Assembly: GCA_964397255.1 (NCBI GenBank)
Contig: CAYNHQ010000007.1
Span: 62,001-126,000 of the forward strand
DNA from: CAYNHQ01 sp964397255
Lineage (GTDB): Bacteria > Bdellovibrionota_G > JALEGL01 > DATDPG01
Reading direction: 5' to 3'
Length of the DNA: 64,000 bases
Under the pieces are notes generated by a model, which had not been told where the DNA came from, made no database searches, and saw only the letters and a program-made list of their open reading frames with translations. Positions 24,826 to 33,961 of the stretch are shown here, piece after piece. The position numbers and the translations under genes are program-made. Each line of letters begins with the position of its first letter. Position 1 is the first letter of the stretch.

Positions 24826-26469
24826 ATGAATATCCGGATTTTTGCCGCTATCTTTCTGCTTCCCCCATCCCTTTTCGCTCAATCGAGATATTTTCTTCCT
24901 GATCCCAAGGACCCTAATGCCGTAAAAAGGGTAGAAAAGGTAGCGGATGGAAAAATTCGATTTCTGGGAAATCACGTCGTTACTCAAGCCACGCTGCTCG
25001 AAAAATCGGGACTTCATCTCAATCGCCTCCCCACGAAGGAGGAGGCGGAGACCGCCGCGAAGACATTAAAGAATTTTTATGTGAGCGAAGGTTACACGCT
25101 TGCATCGGTTTACCCGCGAATTAAAACTGACGCCGCGGAATTTATTATCGATGAAGGAGCGCTTAGAGGGATGAACGTCTACGGTCTTGGTTGGTGGGAT
25201 ACGTACACGGCTCGTACAAGTCTCCTTCCCTTCGATATTTTTGACGAGATCCAGCTCAACGAACATCTTCGAGATTGGCTTGAAACACATCCATCATATC
25301 AAGTGAGATACGAAATCGAGCGTTCCCCTAATTTTTCCGAGGAAAAGTACGCTGAGCTTTTGGAAAAGAACGCGAATTTTCTGGGTGACCTTCGCACACG
25401 GATTCAAATCGCCGAGCGAGCCTGTTGTGTGTTGCACATCTACTTTGAGAAAGACTCGGAGTCCAACGTGTTCTCTTTTAATGTCAATTACAGTTCGTCC
25501 AATGGCCTGGGCTTTATCGGAAATCTCGGGCGAAGGTCCCTCTTTACTAAAGATGATGTTTTCTTGGGAAGCCTGGTAGCCGGAATCGATCGGAGAGGCA
25601 GTATCGATTCCGCAGAATCCGGAAACACGCTCTACTTCGCTGTCGGAGAAATGAAAGCCCGTTGGTACACGCCACCGATCGCGGGCAAATGGCTCCGATT
25701 CTTTTTCGAAGACAACCTTCGCCAGGAATCGGAACAGCGTGCGGACCTTCCTCTTGATACGTATCGATTTTTCAAGAATACCGGGAGCGCCAATCTCAAT
25801 TTTGAATTCATGGACAAGAAATTCGCGTATCTTCGCCTGGGGCATCATTTCCGGCATGTCTATGATGTCGATCCCGTGCCCTCAGATCCCTATACGGTAC
25901 CCGACAACACCTCCAGCGGATTCGTTCTCGGTCTAGGTTCGGACCTTCTTCTCTCCAAACCCCGCATGAATTACCAGTTGAATGATGTGGCGGGAGTACG
26001 TTGGGATTTTTTCATGCGGGACGGTTTGCATACCCACCGTGAAACGGAAATTTATGCGCGAAAAGCGTTCCTTCGAAAAGAAGCCACCTACATTTTTAAC
26101 ACTCGTGGGATTTGGTTGTCGGGCCAAAACGAATTTTACGACGAGCGAAGTATTGAATCTCTCGATACAAACTCATCCTTTAAGCGGGAGATTTATCTTC
26201 AGCGCGGAATCAATTTGGGTGGCGAGGTGCGGTTCAACATTTGGAACGACGATATTCAAGCCGGCCTCTTTAACAACGTGGAACTTTTCGGATATGTGGA
26301 CCATGTCACAAACGACCAATCCTTTGAGGTCGGTGATGTCGTGGGCCCGGTTTTCTATGCCTATTTTTTCGACGCGTTTGAATTGAGCATCGGTTTTTCG
26401 ACGGCTTTTACCACGGCGCCGGTCGAGAGAAGTTACGAAGTGAACATCGGATTTAACAAAGTATTTTAG
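24826..26469 (+). CDS. Omp85-like outer-membrane protein with POTRA-like N-terminus
   Basis: A 547-residue protein with a Sec signal peptide ending near LFAQS. Residues of about 40-120 resemble a POTRA domain (GKIRFLGNHVVTQATLLEKSG ... NFYVSEGYTLASVYPRI). The rest is an alternating aromatic/polar beta pattern that ends in Phe (NIGFNKVF), the sorting signal for outer-membrane barrels. It probably inserts through BamA and may itself act in translocation or lipid movement, like other Omp85-superfamily members. It is followed by a strong bidirectional terminator. Confidence 0.75.
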   Translation: MNIRIFAAIFLLPPSLFAQSRYFLPDPKDPNAVKRVEKVADGKIRFLGNHVVTQATLLEKSGLHLNRLPTKEEAETAAKTLKNFYVSEGYTLASVYPRIKTDAAEFIIDEGALRGMNVYGLGWWDTYTARTSLLPFDIFDEIQLNEHLRDWLETHPSYQVRYEIERSPNFSEEKYAELLEKNANFLGDLRTRIQIAERACCVLHIYFEKDSESNVFSFNVNYSSSNGLGFIGNLGRRSLFTKDDVFLGSLVAGIDRRGSIDSAESGNTLYFAVGEMKARWYTPPIAGKWLRFFFEDNLRQESEQRADLPLDTYRFFKNTGSANLNFEFMDKKFAYLRLGHHFRHVYDVDPVPSDPYTVPDNTSSGFVLGLGSDLLLSKPRMNYQLNDVAGVRWDFFMRDGLHTHRETEIYARKAFLRKEATYIFNTRGIWLSGQNEFYDERSIESLDTNSSFKREIYLQRGINLGGEVRFNIWNDDIQAGLFNNVELFGYVDHVTNDQSFEVGDVVGPVFYAYFFDAFELSIGFSTAFTTAPVERSYEVNIGFNKVF

Positions 26470-26470
26470 A

Positions 26471-26531
26471 AAAAAATAGGTTTGGGCTCCGGTCTCGGGG
26501 GCGTCCTCCGAGCCACCCAAACCTATTTTTT
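26471..26531. terminator. long bidirectional terminator
   Basis: A 16-pair perfect stem (26471-26486 with 26516-26531) beginning with A6 and ending with T6, enclosing a short GC-rich loop. It separates two convergent genes. Confidence 0.85.
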
Positions 26532-26540
26532 TAAATAGAC

Positions 26541-27026
26541 CTACTCTGTCAAAGGAACGGCCTTTGCCATTTCGAATTTGATCACTGAGTCGATCTTGTT
26601 TTCGATTTGGAAAAAGCGCATGACTTTCGTTTCAGGCAAGACCTTCGCGAACTTCTTCGCCCATTTCGATTTCAGATCGGTCTCGTCTCTTTCCCAAGCA
26701 AAGTAATCCTTCATCATTCCCTTCGCTTCTTTATCATTGATTGTTCCATATTTTTCCGCGTAGGTTTTAACGAGGGTCACGTATTGATCACGGACTTTCT
26801 GTTGCTCCGCCTTGTACTCACGATAGAGGTTCCAAAACGGTTCGCTCTCTTTGTCGGTGAGGGTCATATTTTTCGCGACAATCGCCTGCCGATCGGTTTG
26901 AAGGATCGAGCGCGCCATTGATATGGTTGTATCTACATCTGACTTCGTCATCTCCGTTGCGCGGAGAGCGCCGGTGCTCATTCCAAGCGACAATCCCAAG
27001 ATAGCCGCCATTGATTTCATTTTCAT
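26541..27026 (-). CDS. exported protein of unknown function (FWxLYREY family)
   Basis: About 161 residues. The start is ATG 27026, eight bases after an AAGGAG site; an out-of-frame ATG three bases nearer the site ends at once. A signal peptide (AAILGLSLGMSTGALRA) is followed by a helical domain with LTDKESEPFWNLYREYKAEQ and KVMRFFQIENKID. This pattern recurs in small periplasmic proteins of several bacterial phyla, vaguely like LTxxQ/Spy-type chaperones. No function is assigned. The gene is divergent from the glycine-zipper gene. Confidence 0.75.
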   Translation of the reverse strand: MKMKSMAAILGLSLGMSTGALRATEMTKSDVDTTISMARSILQTDRQAIVAKNMTLTDKESEPFWNLYREYKAEQQKVRDQYVTLVKTYAEKYGTINDKEAKGMMKDYFAWERDETDLKSKWAKKFAKVLPETKVMRFFQIENKIDSVIKFEMAKAVPLTE

Positions 27027-27138
27027 TTCATTGCTCCTTTTTTTTCGCGTAAGTACCGGAATCCGTGGAAGAATCAACTTTCTTGATTGAGAGAAAAACC
27101 AAGGGTAATGAACATCAAAACTTAATTCGGAGGAATGT

Positions 27139-27657
27139 ATGTCTAGAGCTATTTTGGCCGTCGTTGCTTTTATTTCGATCCCTTCACTCCATGCGGAGGA
27201 CTTAATGGTATTCCCCGCCAAGGGTCAGACGGCTGAGCAACAGGCCAAGGATAAGACAGAATGCAATACGTGGGCGGTCGGTCAGAGCGGTTTCGATCCT
27301 TCCAAACCGGCAGCTTCGCAGGTTGCCGCAGTGGTTACGCCTCCTCCCCCTCAGGCGGAAGCTCCCAAAGGTGGAGCGGTACGCGGTGGTGCGCGCGGTG
27401 CGGCGGCGGGAGCAGCCATCGGGGCCATCGCGGGTGATGCCGGCAAGGGTGCTGCGATCGGTGCGGCTGCCGGAGGCATGGGGGGTGCCGCTCGAAAAAG
27501 AGATCAGCAACGTGACCAGGCCGCTGCCCAGAAGCAGTATGAAGCTCAGTTGGCTGATGCACAGGCAAAACAAAATGCCGAGATCAAAGGGAAGCAAGAT
27601 CAGTTCAAACGAGCCATGACCGCCTGCCTCGAGGGCAAGGGGTATACGGTAAAGTAA
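27139..27657 (+). CDS. exported glycine-zipper protein
   Basis: A 172-residue protein with a signal peptide (ILAVVAFISIPSLHA), a Pro-rich linker, a Gly/Ala-rich zipper of about 40 residues (AAAGAAIGAIAGDAGKGAAIG) and a charged Gln/Ala-rich C-terminal helix. It matches the glycine-zipper lipoprotein-like families (YMGG type) thought to sit in the envelope. A GGAGG site precedes the ATG. Cys occurs at about 42 and 165, possibly forming a disulfide. Confidence 0.8.
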   Translation: MSRAILAVVAFISIPSLHAEDLMVFPAKGQTAEQQAKDKTECNTWAVGQSGFDPSKPAASQVAAVVTPPPPQAEAPKGGAVRGGARGAAAGAAIGAIAGDAGKGAAIGAAAGGMGGAARKRDQQRDQAAAQKQYEAQLADAQAKQNAEIKGKQDQFKRAMTACLEGKGYTVK

Positions 27658-27667
27658 CGATCGGCTC

Positions 27668-28243
27668 TTAAAGAAAATCGTACGCTTTTACCGTCATGAG
27701 GAGGTTAAATCCCCAGTGAACGCCGTCGTCCGCTAAAACCACACCCCCCGCGGTAGCTTTGTCGAGCCAAAGAACATTCTCGTAAAGGTCGATACCAACG
27801 GAACCAGCAGGGCCAAATTTCCAATCGCATCCCCCTCCGAAGAGTAACCCGGGACCATCGCTGAGTCGACCTCCATACTCGATACCGCCTTTGGAGAACG
27901 ACGTGACGATATTCATCCCGTACGCAAAGCCCAACTTGAAATAAGGATGGGTGTTGGTGAAACGCTCCCCCTTGTCTTTGATGAGATGATTGAGGTCATA
28001 GGTAATCGCAAAATTATTTTGAATCCAATACCTGTTAAAGAGAGCCTCGCTATCATAGGTGCTGACCACTTGCATATCGAGGCCGAAATGGTCCGGTGTA
28101 TAAAGACCAAAGCTAAGCCCGTAACCAAATTGATCGTTATCTGCCAGGCCGAAATTAAATCCGAAATAGGCCTGCGCCGGACGAGAAGTCAGAAGAATCC
28201 CGGTTGTGGCAATCATCGCGAAGTAAATTGTTAGCTTTTTCAT
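27668..28243 (-). CDS. small outer-membrane beta-barrel-like protein
   Basis: About 191 residues with a signal peptide (LTIYFAMIATTGILLTSRPAQA) and amphipathic beta strands rich in Gly and aromatics (YFGFNFGLADNDQFGYGLSFGLY ... PYFKLGFAYGM). The ATG at 28243 follows a GGGTG site and lies 26 bases downstream of the patatin gene in the same direction, so the two are probably cotranscribed. No specific family recognised. Confidence 0.7.
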   Translation of the reverse strand: MKKLTIYFAMIATTGILLTSRPAQAYFGFNFGLADNDQFGYGLSFGLYTPDHFGLDMQVVSTYDSEALFNRYWIQNNFAITYDLNHLIKDKGERFTNTHPYFKLGFAYGMNIVTSFSKGGIEYGGRLSDGPGLLFGGGCDWKFGPAGSVGIDLYENVLWLDKATAGGVVLADDGVHWGFNLLMTVKAYDFL

Positions 28244-28269
28244 ATTCACCCTTTCCATTCTGTTTTTGA

Positions 28270-30462
28270 TCAGTACCACCGGCCCACAATAATGTAGCCG
28301 CCCGCTCGATTCTCGGTGTTATATCCGCCGCCCAAAATGATCGGCCCCACGAAGGTATCGAAAAGAAAGAATCCCGATCCTGCGGCCACGGCCGAACTCA
28401 CAGATATATCGTCGGATTTTAGCCACGTGTTTCCGGCTTCCCCCGTGATGCCGAAATACGTGGGGATACTTTTGATCGCGAGTTTGTTCGCTCCCAATCG
28501 TCGGTAATACATTACCCGGGAAAAAAGCATGTACTGCCCGGAGACTTCGTCCTTTTGAAATCCGGTGAGCCGTCCTAAGCCCCCCAGAGTATAGAATTCC
28601 TGAACGGGGAGTGGGCCGCCGAAATGCGTTCCCCCTTCGAGGTCCATGCTAAATGTATTCTTCGCGCCTGCGGGGAGAAATCCGCCCCATCGTCCGCTCA
28701 ATTTTTCATACGTGAAGTCGGAGCCCAGCCCCGAAGGAGCATGGGCCCAAGTGGCATTGCCGACGATTCCGGAGTGAGGAACATTCGTGTTGTCGAGGGT
28801 ATCGGTCCGCAGTTGAGTGAAGTAGCTGCTGACATTGTATTTATCGATCGGGATGAAGGCACCGATTCGGTTATCTACGTTCCCAAATTCCTCGTCGAAT
28901 CCCGCGCGGAGGGTAGCGAAATTGCTAAAATGCCTCCCGACGACAAAATCGAGGTTGGTATACGAATCGAGAATTTGGGTCGTAAGCGAAGACCCGCTAT
29001 AAAGATCCAAAAGTTTGCGCCCCAACGAAATTTTAGGAGCGATGAAGTATCGGAGCCCTCCCTCTAACGGCTGATAGAATTCGGTAGACAACCGGAGAAA
29101 ATCTCCCACTTCCAACTGGTTTTGCCACTCGGCGCCCAGTGGGTTGATTCGCACTACATCATAGCTAACCCCCGCGCCGAATGTCGCCGATCCCTTGAGG
29201 TCGGCGTACAGGCGAAGACCGAATTTCATGTAATTGCGATAATCGTCGTTGTCCTTCACATGGACAATCATGTCGGTCTTTCCATCTTTCTCCTGCAAAT
29301 CGTAATAGACCTCGGAGAAATCTTCTCGAGCGTAAGTTTTGCTCACATTCTTATGAAGCGCGGCGACATCGAGCTTTTGCCCTTCTTTCACCTTGAACGC
29401 TTGCTTTATGACTTTGTCGGAATACTTTGACTTATCGTTGGGGCGAACTCGGTCGATGACCGGGGGTTCTCGATTCGGGCGCTCTCGACGCGCGCGAAAA
29501 GCGGCGTATTCCTCTTCCGATACGGAATAAGCGCGAAGTTTATCAATGACTTTCCGCGCAGCCTCCTCGCCCCGGGGAAATCCTTCGGAAATTTTTTCAT
29601 ACGATTCCGTCGAAAGGCCCGTTAAATCAGGACGAATGATTACGTCTTTGGGACCGGCGGCCGCATACGTGCGAAGCGTATTCCCATGGGTCAAGTACAT
29701 CGTGATCTGATCAATGACCTCCATGAATGTCGTGATTTCTTCCGGTTTGTAATAAGCGGCGCCGACATCCACGGCGATAACCACATCCATTCCGGCTTTT
29801 TTGGCCACACTCATTGGAAGATTGTTGATGGATCCGCCGTCCACGAGATATTTCCCATCGATGATGACGGGAGGAAAAATTCCGGGGAGTGACATGCTCG
29901 CTCGAACCGCGTCAGGAAGTTCCCCTTTCGATTGCACCGCTTCGGATCCATCCGCCAGATCCATAGCGACGGCACGATAGGGAAGCGGAAGCTTGTCGAA
30001 ATCCTTGATCGTGGCCACATGAAGCGTGAGTTCACGGATCAAATTTCGTAAATTCTGCGTGTCGGCGATTCCCGTGCCGATGACGAATGTCCCATTTTTA
30101 ATGCCCAATTTTTTTCGCGTTAAAAAGTCGAGATCTTCCTCTTTTCGCCGCATCGGCCGGTCATTTCGGTTGACGCTGTTGAGAAAGATATGATTCCAGT
30201 CGGTATGATTGAGAATGTCTTCGATTTCCTTGAGTGAATAGCCGGAGGCATAGAGCATTCCGATGAAGGAACCCATGCTCGTTCCAGCCACAAAGTCGAC
30301 CGGAATTCGAAGTTCTTCCATCACGCGAAGAACGCCCAGTTGCGTACCGGCTTTGGCCCCTCCACCTCCTAAAACGAGGCCGATTTTAGGGCGCTTGGCT
30401 TCCGCCGAAAATGCCGAAGAGGATAGACACAAGACAAAGAACAGCAGGGGGAGCTTTTTCAT
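28270..30462 (-). CDS. patatin-like phospholipase fused to POTRA and outer-membrane barrel (PlpD-like)
   Basis: A 730-residue protein with a signal peptide, then a patatin domain (about 25-310) with the oxyanion loop GLVLGGGGAKAG, nucleophile GTSMG and catalytic Asp in VDGGSINNLP. Residues of about 345-420 look like a POTRA domain and the rest like a 16-stranded Omp85-type barrel. This is the layout of PlpD, a type Vd autotransporter-like phospholipase. It would display or release a lipase at the surface, or act in the periplasm. All catalytic elements are present. Confidence 0.9.
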   Translation of the reverse strand: MKKLPLLFFVLCLSSSAFSAEAKRPKIGLVLGGGGAKAGTQLGVLRVMEELRIPVDFVAGTSMGSFIGMLYASGYSLKEIEDILNHTDWNHIFLNSVNRNDRPMRRKEEDLDFLTRKKLGIKNGTFVIGTGIADTQNLRNLIRELTLHVATIKDFDKLPLPYRAVAMDLADGSEAVQSKGELPDAVRASMSLPGIFPPVIIDGKYLVDGGSINNLPMSVAKKAGMDVVIAVDVGAAYYKPEEITTFMEVIDQITMYLTHGNTLRTYAAAGPKDVIIRPDLTGLSTESYEKISEGFPRGEEAARKVIDKLRAYSVSEEEYAAFRARRERPNREPPVIDRVRPNDKSKYSDKVIKQAFKVKEGQKLDVAALHKNVSKTYAREDFSEVYYDLQEKDGKTDMIVHVKDNDDYRNYMKFGLRLYADLKGSATFGAGVSYDVVRINPLGAEWQNQLEVGDFLRLSTEFYQPLEGGLRYFIAPKISLGRKLLDLYSGSSLTTQILDSYTNLDFVVGRHFSNFATLRAGFDEEFGNVDNRIGAFIPIDKYNVSSYFTQLRTDTLDNTNVPHSGIVGNATWAHAPSGLGSDFTYEKLSGRWGGFLPAGAKNTFSMDLEGGTHFGGPLPVQEFYTLGGLGRLTGFQKDEVSGQYMLFSRVMYYRRLGANKLAIKSIPTYFGITGEAGNTWLKSDDISVSSAVAAGSGFFLFDTFVGPIILGGGYNTENRAGGYIIVGRWY

Positions 30463-30542
30463 GAGCGGAATTTACGGGAGGCGAAACAAAAAGCAATTGA
30501 TTCTCAAGCGGTCGGATATTTGGTACGTTGCAGCAAGGACAG

Positions 30543-30827
30543 ATGAAACTAGGACTTCGACTTTATATTACGGGGAATTCTCCCTTCTCCCGTACAGCCC
30601 AAGAGGAGATTCAGCACCTAGTGGACCTCCACAGAGAAGTCACTTTTGAAGTTGAAGTGATTGATGTCGTGAAGTCCCCATCCCTGGCCGAGGCTGACGA
30701 AATTACGGCCACTCCTACGCTATTAAAATTGAGCCCTCCTCCGGTGGTACGAGTAGTCGGGGACATTACCAATTTGGAGGAAAAGTTGGGCCTTGGCAAT
30801 TCGGATAGGCGTTCAGGCCGGCAATGA
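30543..30827 (+). CDS. KaiB-like thioredoxin-fold protein
   Basis: About 94 residues. LRLYITGNSPFSRTAQEEI, EVEVIDVVKSPSLAEADEI and TATPTLLKLSPPPVVRVVGDI follow the KaiB clock protein nearly motif for motif. KaiB binds the ATPase KaiC and, in cyanobacteria, shares its fold with the sensor domain of kinase SasA. No kaiC or kaiA is in the window, but the gene is convergent with, and overlaps by 15 bases, a PAS-domain histidine kinase. The ATG at 30543 is preferred over an upstream TTG. Confidence 0.85.
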   Translation: MKLGLRLYITGNSPFSRTAQEEIQHLVDLHREVTFEVEVIDVVKSPSLAEADEITATPTLLKLSPPPVVRVVGDITNLEEKLGLGNSDRRSGRQ

Positions 30828-32741
30828 ACTTTTCGGATCCGCAGGCAAAAGCAAATAAATTGTCGTGCCCGTTCCTAACTTGGATTCGACCCAAATCCTT
30901 CCCCGATGTTTGATCGCTACATCCTTGCAAAACTTCAGTCCCACGCCAAAACTCTTCAATCCCTTTTGGTCGGTGTTGTCTCCACGCGTAAATAATTCAA
31001 AAATGGTTTCCACGTTTTCAGTTGGAATTCCAATTCCCTGATCCGCGATACTTAACAGAACCTGGTTCCCGGTAACCGCCGCGGAAAGTGCGATACATCC
31101 TCCTTCCGGCTTGGAATACTGAACAGCGTTACGTAGCAAATTGTGAAGCGCCTGCTCGATCTTCACTCGATCCCACTGCACGACAACATCTTGGTCTGGA
31201 AGATGTGCCGAAAACTTCAGACTTCGCCCTGCGGGGAGATCGTCCCGGAATTGCTCCGCTAAACTCAGCAAAAACGCGCGCAGCGAAAGGGGCTGGAATT
31301 TTATGCGGATAGGTTGCGAAACCCTCGCCAGATTCTCTAAAAGATTCCGGCTCAAATGATTCAATTGTCGAACGCGGCCCAAAACTTTTTCTAAGACTGT
31401 GCCTACATCCGCTCGATGCGGTCCGTGTGGAGTTACCTGTTCTTGAATCGTGCTCAATCCACTCTCTACCGATGTCAGGCCACTGCGTAGCTCATGCGAA
31501 ACAAAACCGATCACATCCCGTTTGTAGATAGGATCCTGCGCTGCACTCCCTTCCGACATTCTGGCGCCGTTTTGCGAAAGGTCCTCGCCGATGAGTTCGA
31601 GACCCACCGCGACCCCTTCCAAATTCTTTAAAGCAATCGCTTTCCACAGGACTTCTCGCCTTTCTCCTTCTTGAACGAGGGTCTGCAACTGAAACTGAAT
31701 CTCATTCTTCCGGTCGCCCAAGAGCTGAAGAAGTTCTTCTTGGATATTTTGGCGCTGATCCATGGGAACAAACGTATCGATCCAATTTGCTTCGGAGAAA
31801 TCACTTTTTGAGACACCCGCGAAGTCCAAAAACGCCCGATTTGCGAAAAGGACATTACGATCGAGATCCAGGCGAACCATCAAGTGCGGCATGAGGTTCA
31901 TGATTTGTCGATGCTGATGAATCAAATCGTCAATTTGAAGGCTTCGGTCCCTTTCCTGAGTGCTGTCGCGCTGGATCGCAAGAAACCTGGAGAACTTTCC
32001 TTCATCATTCATCACAGGAGTGATGATGGTTTGTACCCAATAGTAAGAGCCGTCTTTTGCTCTGTTTTGGATTTCACCACACCATACCCTACCACGGCTA
32101 ATCGTACGCCACATGTCTTGAAAAAATGATTTCGAATGATATCCGGAATTCATCATTCGATAATTTTTCCCCTGTATTTCAGTACGTGAATATTGACTCA
32201 GCCGGCAGAATTTTTCGTTCGCGTAAAGAATATCGCCCGAAAGATCGGACTCACTCACAATATCAAATACTTCAAGGGCCTTGGCCTGCGTTTCCAGTCG
32301 CTTTTTTGAAGCCGCGATTTGGCGAAGAAGCGAACGACGATCCGTGATCTCCCTCAGAATCGCGAAAATCCCCGTCAACTCGCCACCCTTTTCAACCAAA
32401 GGGCTGTAGACCGCTTGAAACATTCGGGCAGAGCCCTCACCGAGAATTTCGTGTTCTCGACTAATTCCAGACTTAAGTGCCGATACCTCCAAGAGAGAGG
32501 GAATCAAAATCTCACCTACCGCACCGGATCGCTCAATATGAGTACCCAAAAGCTCGGATTCATCCCTTCCGAAAAGTTTTGCCGCATTGGCATTGAGATA
32601 GATCAGACAAAGGGAGGCATCAAAACCCATCATCAAGTCGGAGGACGAGCTGACAAGTGAATCGAGCAATCGTCGACGATATGGCCGGGAAGAAGGAGAG
32701 TCCCTGCCTTGATTTCTCTGAAGCTGGGGAGGAGTATGCAT
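30813..32741 (-). CDS. multi-PAS cytoplasmic histidine kinase
   Basis: About 642 residues with no membrane helices. Three PAS-like domains (about 25-145, 150-270 and 280-400; YLNANAAKLFGRDESELLG, LYANEKFCRLSQYSRTEIQG, LFANRAFLDFAGVSKSDF) precede a kinase core with H-box FVSHELRSGLTSVE, N-box LHNLLRNAVQYSKP, DQGIGIP and GVGLKFCKDVA. The residue usually T/N after HELR is Ser. The start is ATG 32741, nine bases after GGAG. It is divergent from a NarL-type regulator 64 bases away, its likely partner. Confidence 0.92.
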   Translation of the reverse strand: MHTPPQLQRNQGRDSPSSRPYRRRLLDSLVSSSSDLMMGFDASLCLIYLNANAAKLFGRDESELLGTHIERSGAVGEILIPSLLEVSALKSGISREHEILGEGSARMFQAVYSPLVEKGGELTGIFAILREITDRRSLLRQIAASKKRLETQAKALEVFDIVSESDLSGDILYANEKFCRLSQYSRTEIQGKNYRMMNSGYHSKSFFQDMWRTISRGRVWCGEIQNRAKDGSYYWVQTIITPVMNDEGKFSRFLAIQRDSTQERDRSLQIDDLIHQHRQIMNLMPHLMVRLDLDRNVLFANRAFLDFAGVSKSDFSEANWIDTFVPMDQRQNIQEELLQLLGDRKNEIQFQLQTLVQEGERREVLWKAIALKNLEGVAVGLELIGEDLSQNGARMSEGSAAQDPIYKRDVIGFVSHELRSGLTSVESGLSTIQEQVTPHGPHRADVGTVLEKVLGRVRQLNHLSRNLLENLARVSQPIRIKFQPLSLRAFLLSLAEQFRDDLPAGRSLKFSAHLPDQDVVVQWDRVKIEQALHNLLRNAVQYSKPEGGCIALSAAVTGNQVLLSIADQGIGIPTENVETIFELFTRGDNTDQKGLKSFGVGLKFCKDVAIKHRGRIWVESKLGTGTTIYLLLPADPKSSLPA

Positions 32742-32805
32742 CGCCACAGGCTCCGTGTGGAGGCTATAGACGAATTTGAGGAAAGAGGAAAGAGAGCGGG
32801 TAACA

Positions 32806-33420
32806 ATGTTCGGACCTCATAAAACATGGATTCCCGTTGAGGGAAGAATCCTTTTAATCGAGGATGATGAACTCTTTGCGGAATCGCTCAAAAAGAAAAT
32901 TGAGCGTTCCAACATCGCCTGTGATTGGGTAAAGGACGCAAAGAACGCGAAAGAGGCATTGGGAAGAACCACGTATCACACCGCCCTGATTGACATTTTT
33001 CTGGGGTCGGAAAAACCCGAAGGCCTCGAACTAATTCAGATAGCCACGCAAGCCGGAATCCCTTCCATTATTATCACCTCTCAACTTGACCTGATGATCG
33101 CCAAACAGGGAATGAACAACGGTGCCGATTACGTTCTCGAAAAAGATTTTGAGCTCACACAACTTCTCAAAGTGCTCCATGAAATTTGGGAGAACCCGAA
33201 AGGATTGATTGCACGCAGGGAACGCTTTTTTGAAGTACATGGTTTAACAGAAAAGGAGAAAGAGCTAACTCGGCTTTTGATCAAAGGTTTATCGAATCAA
33301 GAAATTGCGGATGTCATCGGCTCCACTCTCGCCACCGTGAAGTTTTACACAAATCAAATCTTTGAAAAATGTGAAGTCAAAGGAAGAGCGGAGCTCTTCA
33401 ACTGCATCTTCCCTACGTAA
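32806..33420 (+). CDS. NarL/FixJ-type response regulator
   Basis: About 204 residues. The receiver has the acidic pair (LIEDDELF), phospho-acceptor Asp in TALIDIFLG, Ser/Thr in IIITSQ and Lys in VLEKDF. The C-terminal LuxR-type helix-turn-helix is clear (LTEKEKELTRLLIKGLSNQEIADVIGSTLATVKFYTNQIF). ATG 32806 is chosen; a TTG at 32776 keeps the frame open. It is probably phosphorylated by the divergent PAS kinase. Confidence 0.9.
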   Translation: MFGPHKTWIPVEGRILLIEDDELFAESLKKKIERSNIACDWVKDAKNAKEALGRTTYHTALIDIFLGSEKPEGLELIQIATQAGIPSIIITSQLDLMIAKQGMNNGADYVLEKDFELTQLLKVLHEIWENPKGLIARRERFFEVHGLTEKEKELTRLLIKGLSNQEIADVIGSTLATVKFYTNQIFEKCEVKGRAELFNCIFPT

Positions 33421-33424
33421 GAGA

Positions 33425-33438
33425 CTAACGAAAGTTAG
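33425..33438. repeat. GAAA-loop hairpin, copy 1
   Basis: CTAAC-GAAA-GTTAG: a perfect five-pair stem with a GNRA loop immediately after the regulator stop. AACGAAA (33427-33433) can alternatively pair with TTTCGTT (33439-33445). A related hairpin occurs at 35596-35611. Confidence 0.4.
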
Positions 33439-33504
33439 TTTCGTTCAATAAAGCCAGCATCTAAAAGAAAGTTAGAACAATTTTTCTTAGAAAGGAGATC
33501 AATT

Positions 33505-33762
33505 ATGGCTCAGAGCATGTTTCCCAACAGAGGTCCCGAAACGTTAGAAACCAAAATTAGATCGAAGTGGTCAAAACTGACTGAACAAGATGTGGAAAGT
33601 CTTCACGGAAACCTGAACATTCTTCCGGACAAGATTCAACAAGTCTATGGAAAGCCGAAAGACGTTGCCGAAAAAGAGGTGGCGGAATTCCGCCAGACGC
33701 TTTCGGGAGGTTCGAGCTCTATCCCCACCAGCCCCACCAGCCAAAAGAGTTCGAATGTGTAA
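33505..33762 (+). CDS. CsbD-like stress protein
   Basis: Eighty-five residues. IRSKWSKLTEQDVESLHGNLNILPDKIQQVYG follows the CsbD consensus (KWxxLTxxDlxxixGxxxxLxgkiqxryG), with a Ser/Thr/Pro-rich tail. CsbD-family proteins are small, abundant, stress-induced and of unknown mechanism. An AAGGAG site precedes the ATG. Confidence 0.85.
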   Translation: MAQSMFPNRGPETLETKIRSKWSKLTEQDVESLHGNLNILPDKIQQVYGKPKDVAEKEVAEFRQTLSGGSSSIPTSPTSQKSSNV

Positions 33763-33780
33763 GCGCTTCTCTTTTTCGGA

Positions 33781-33864
33781 TCCCTTGAGGAGGTCCCCCG
33801 CCTCAAGGGAGTTCACGCACCTTGCTGCGTGTTTGCCTGTCGGGGCCTTCACCCCCGACAGGCA
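33781..33864. other. compact three-hairpin element
   Basis: Three perfect consecutive hairpins downstream of the CsbD-like gene: a ten-pair stem TCCCTTGAGG/CCTCAAGGGA (33781-33810), a six-pair stem CACGCA/TGCGTG (33814-33831) and a twelve-pair stem (33834-33845 with 33853-33864, TGCCTGTCGGGG and its complement). There is no T-run, so it is not a standard terminator. It could be the 3' UTR of the CsbD-like mRNA, a small RNA, or a REP-like element. Confidence 0.55.
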
Positions 33865-33961
33865 GTACTATATTTGGTCCTGCGAAAATTCTAACCAAGG
33901 ATAGTTTCGCCATGCAGTCACATCATTTAATTGTGAAGGACAAATACGAAGGGAGGTTTCG

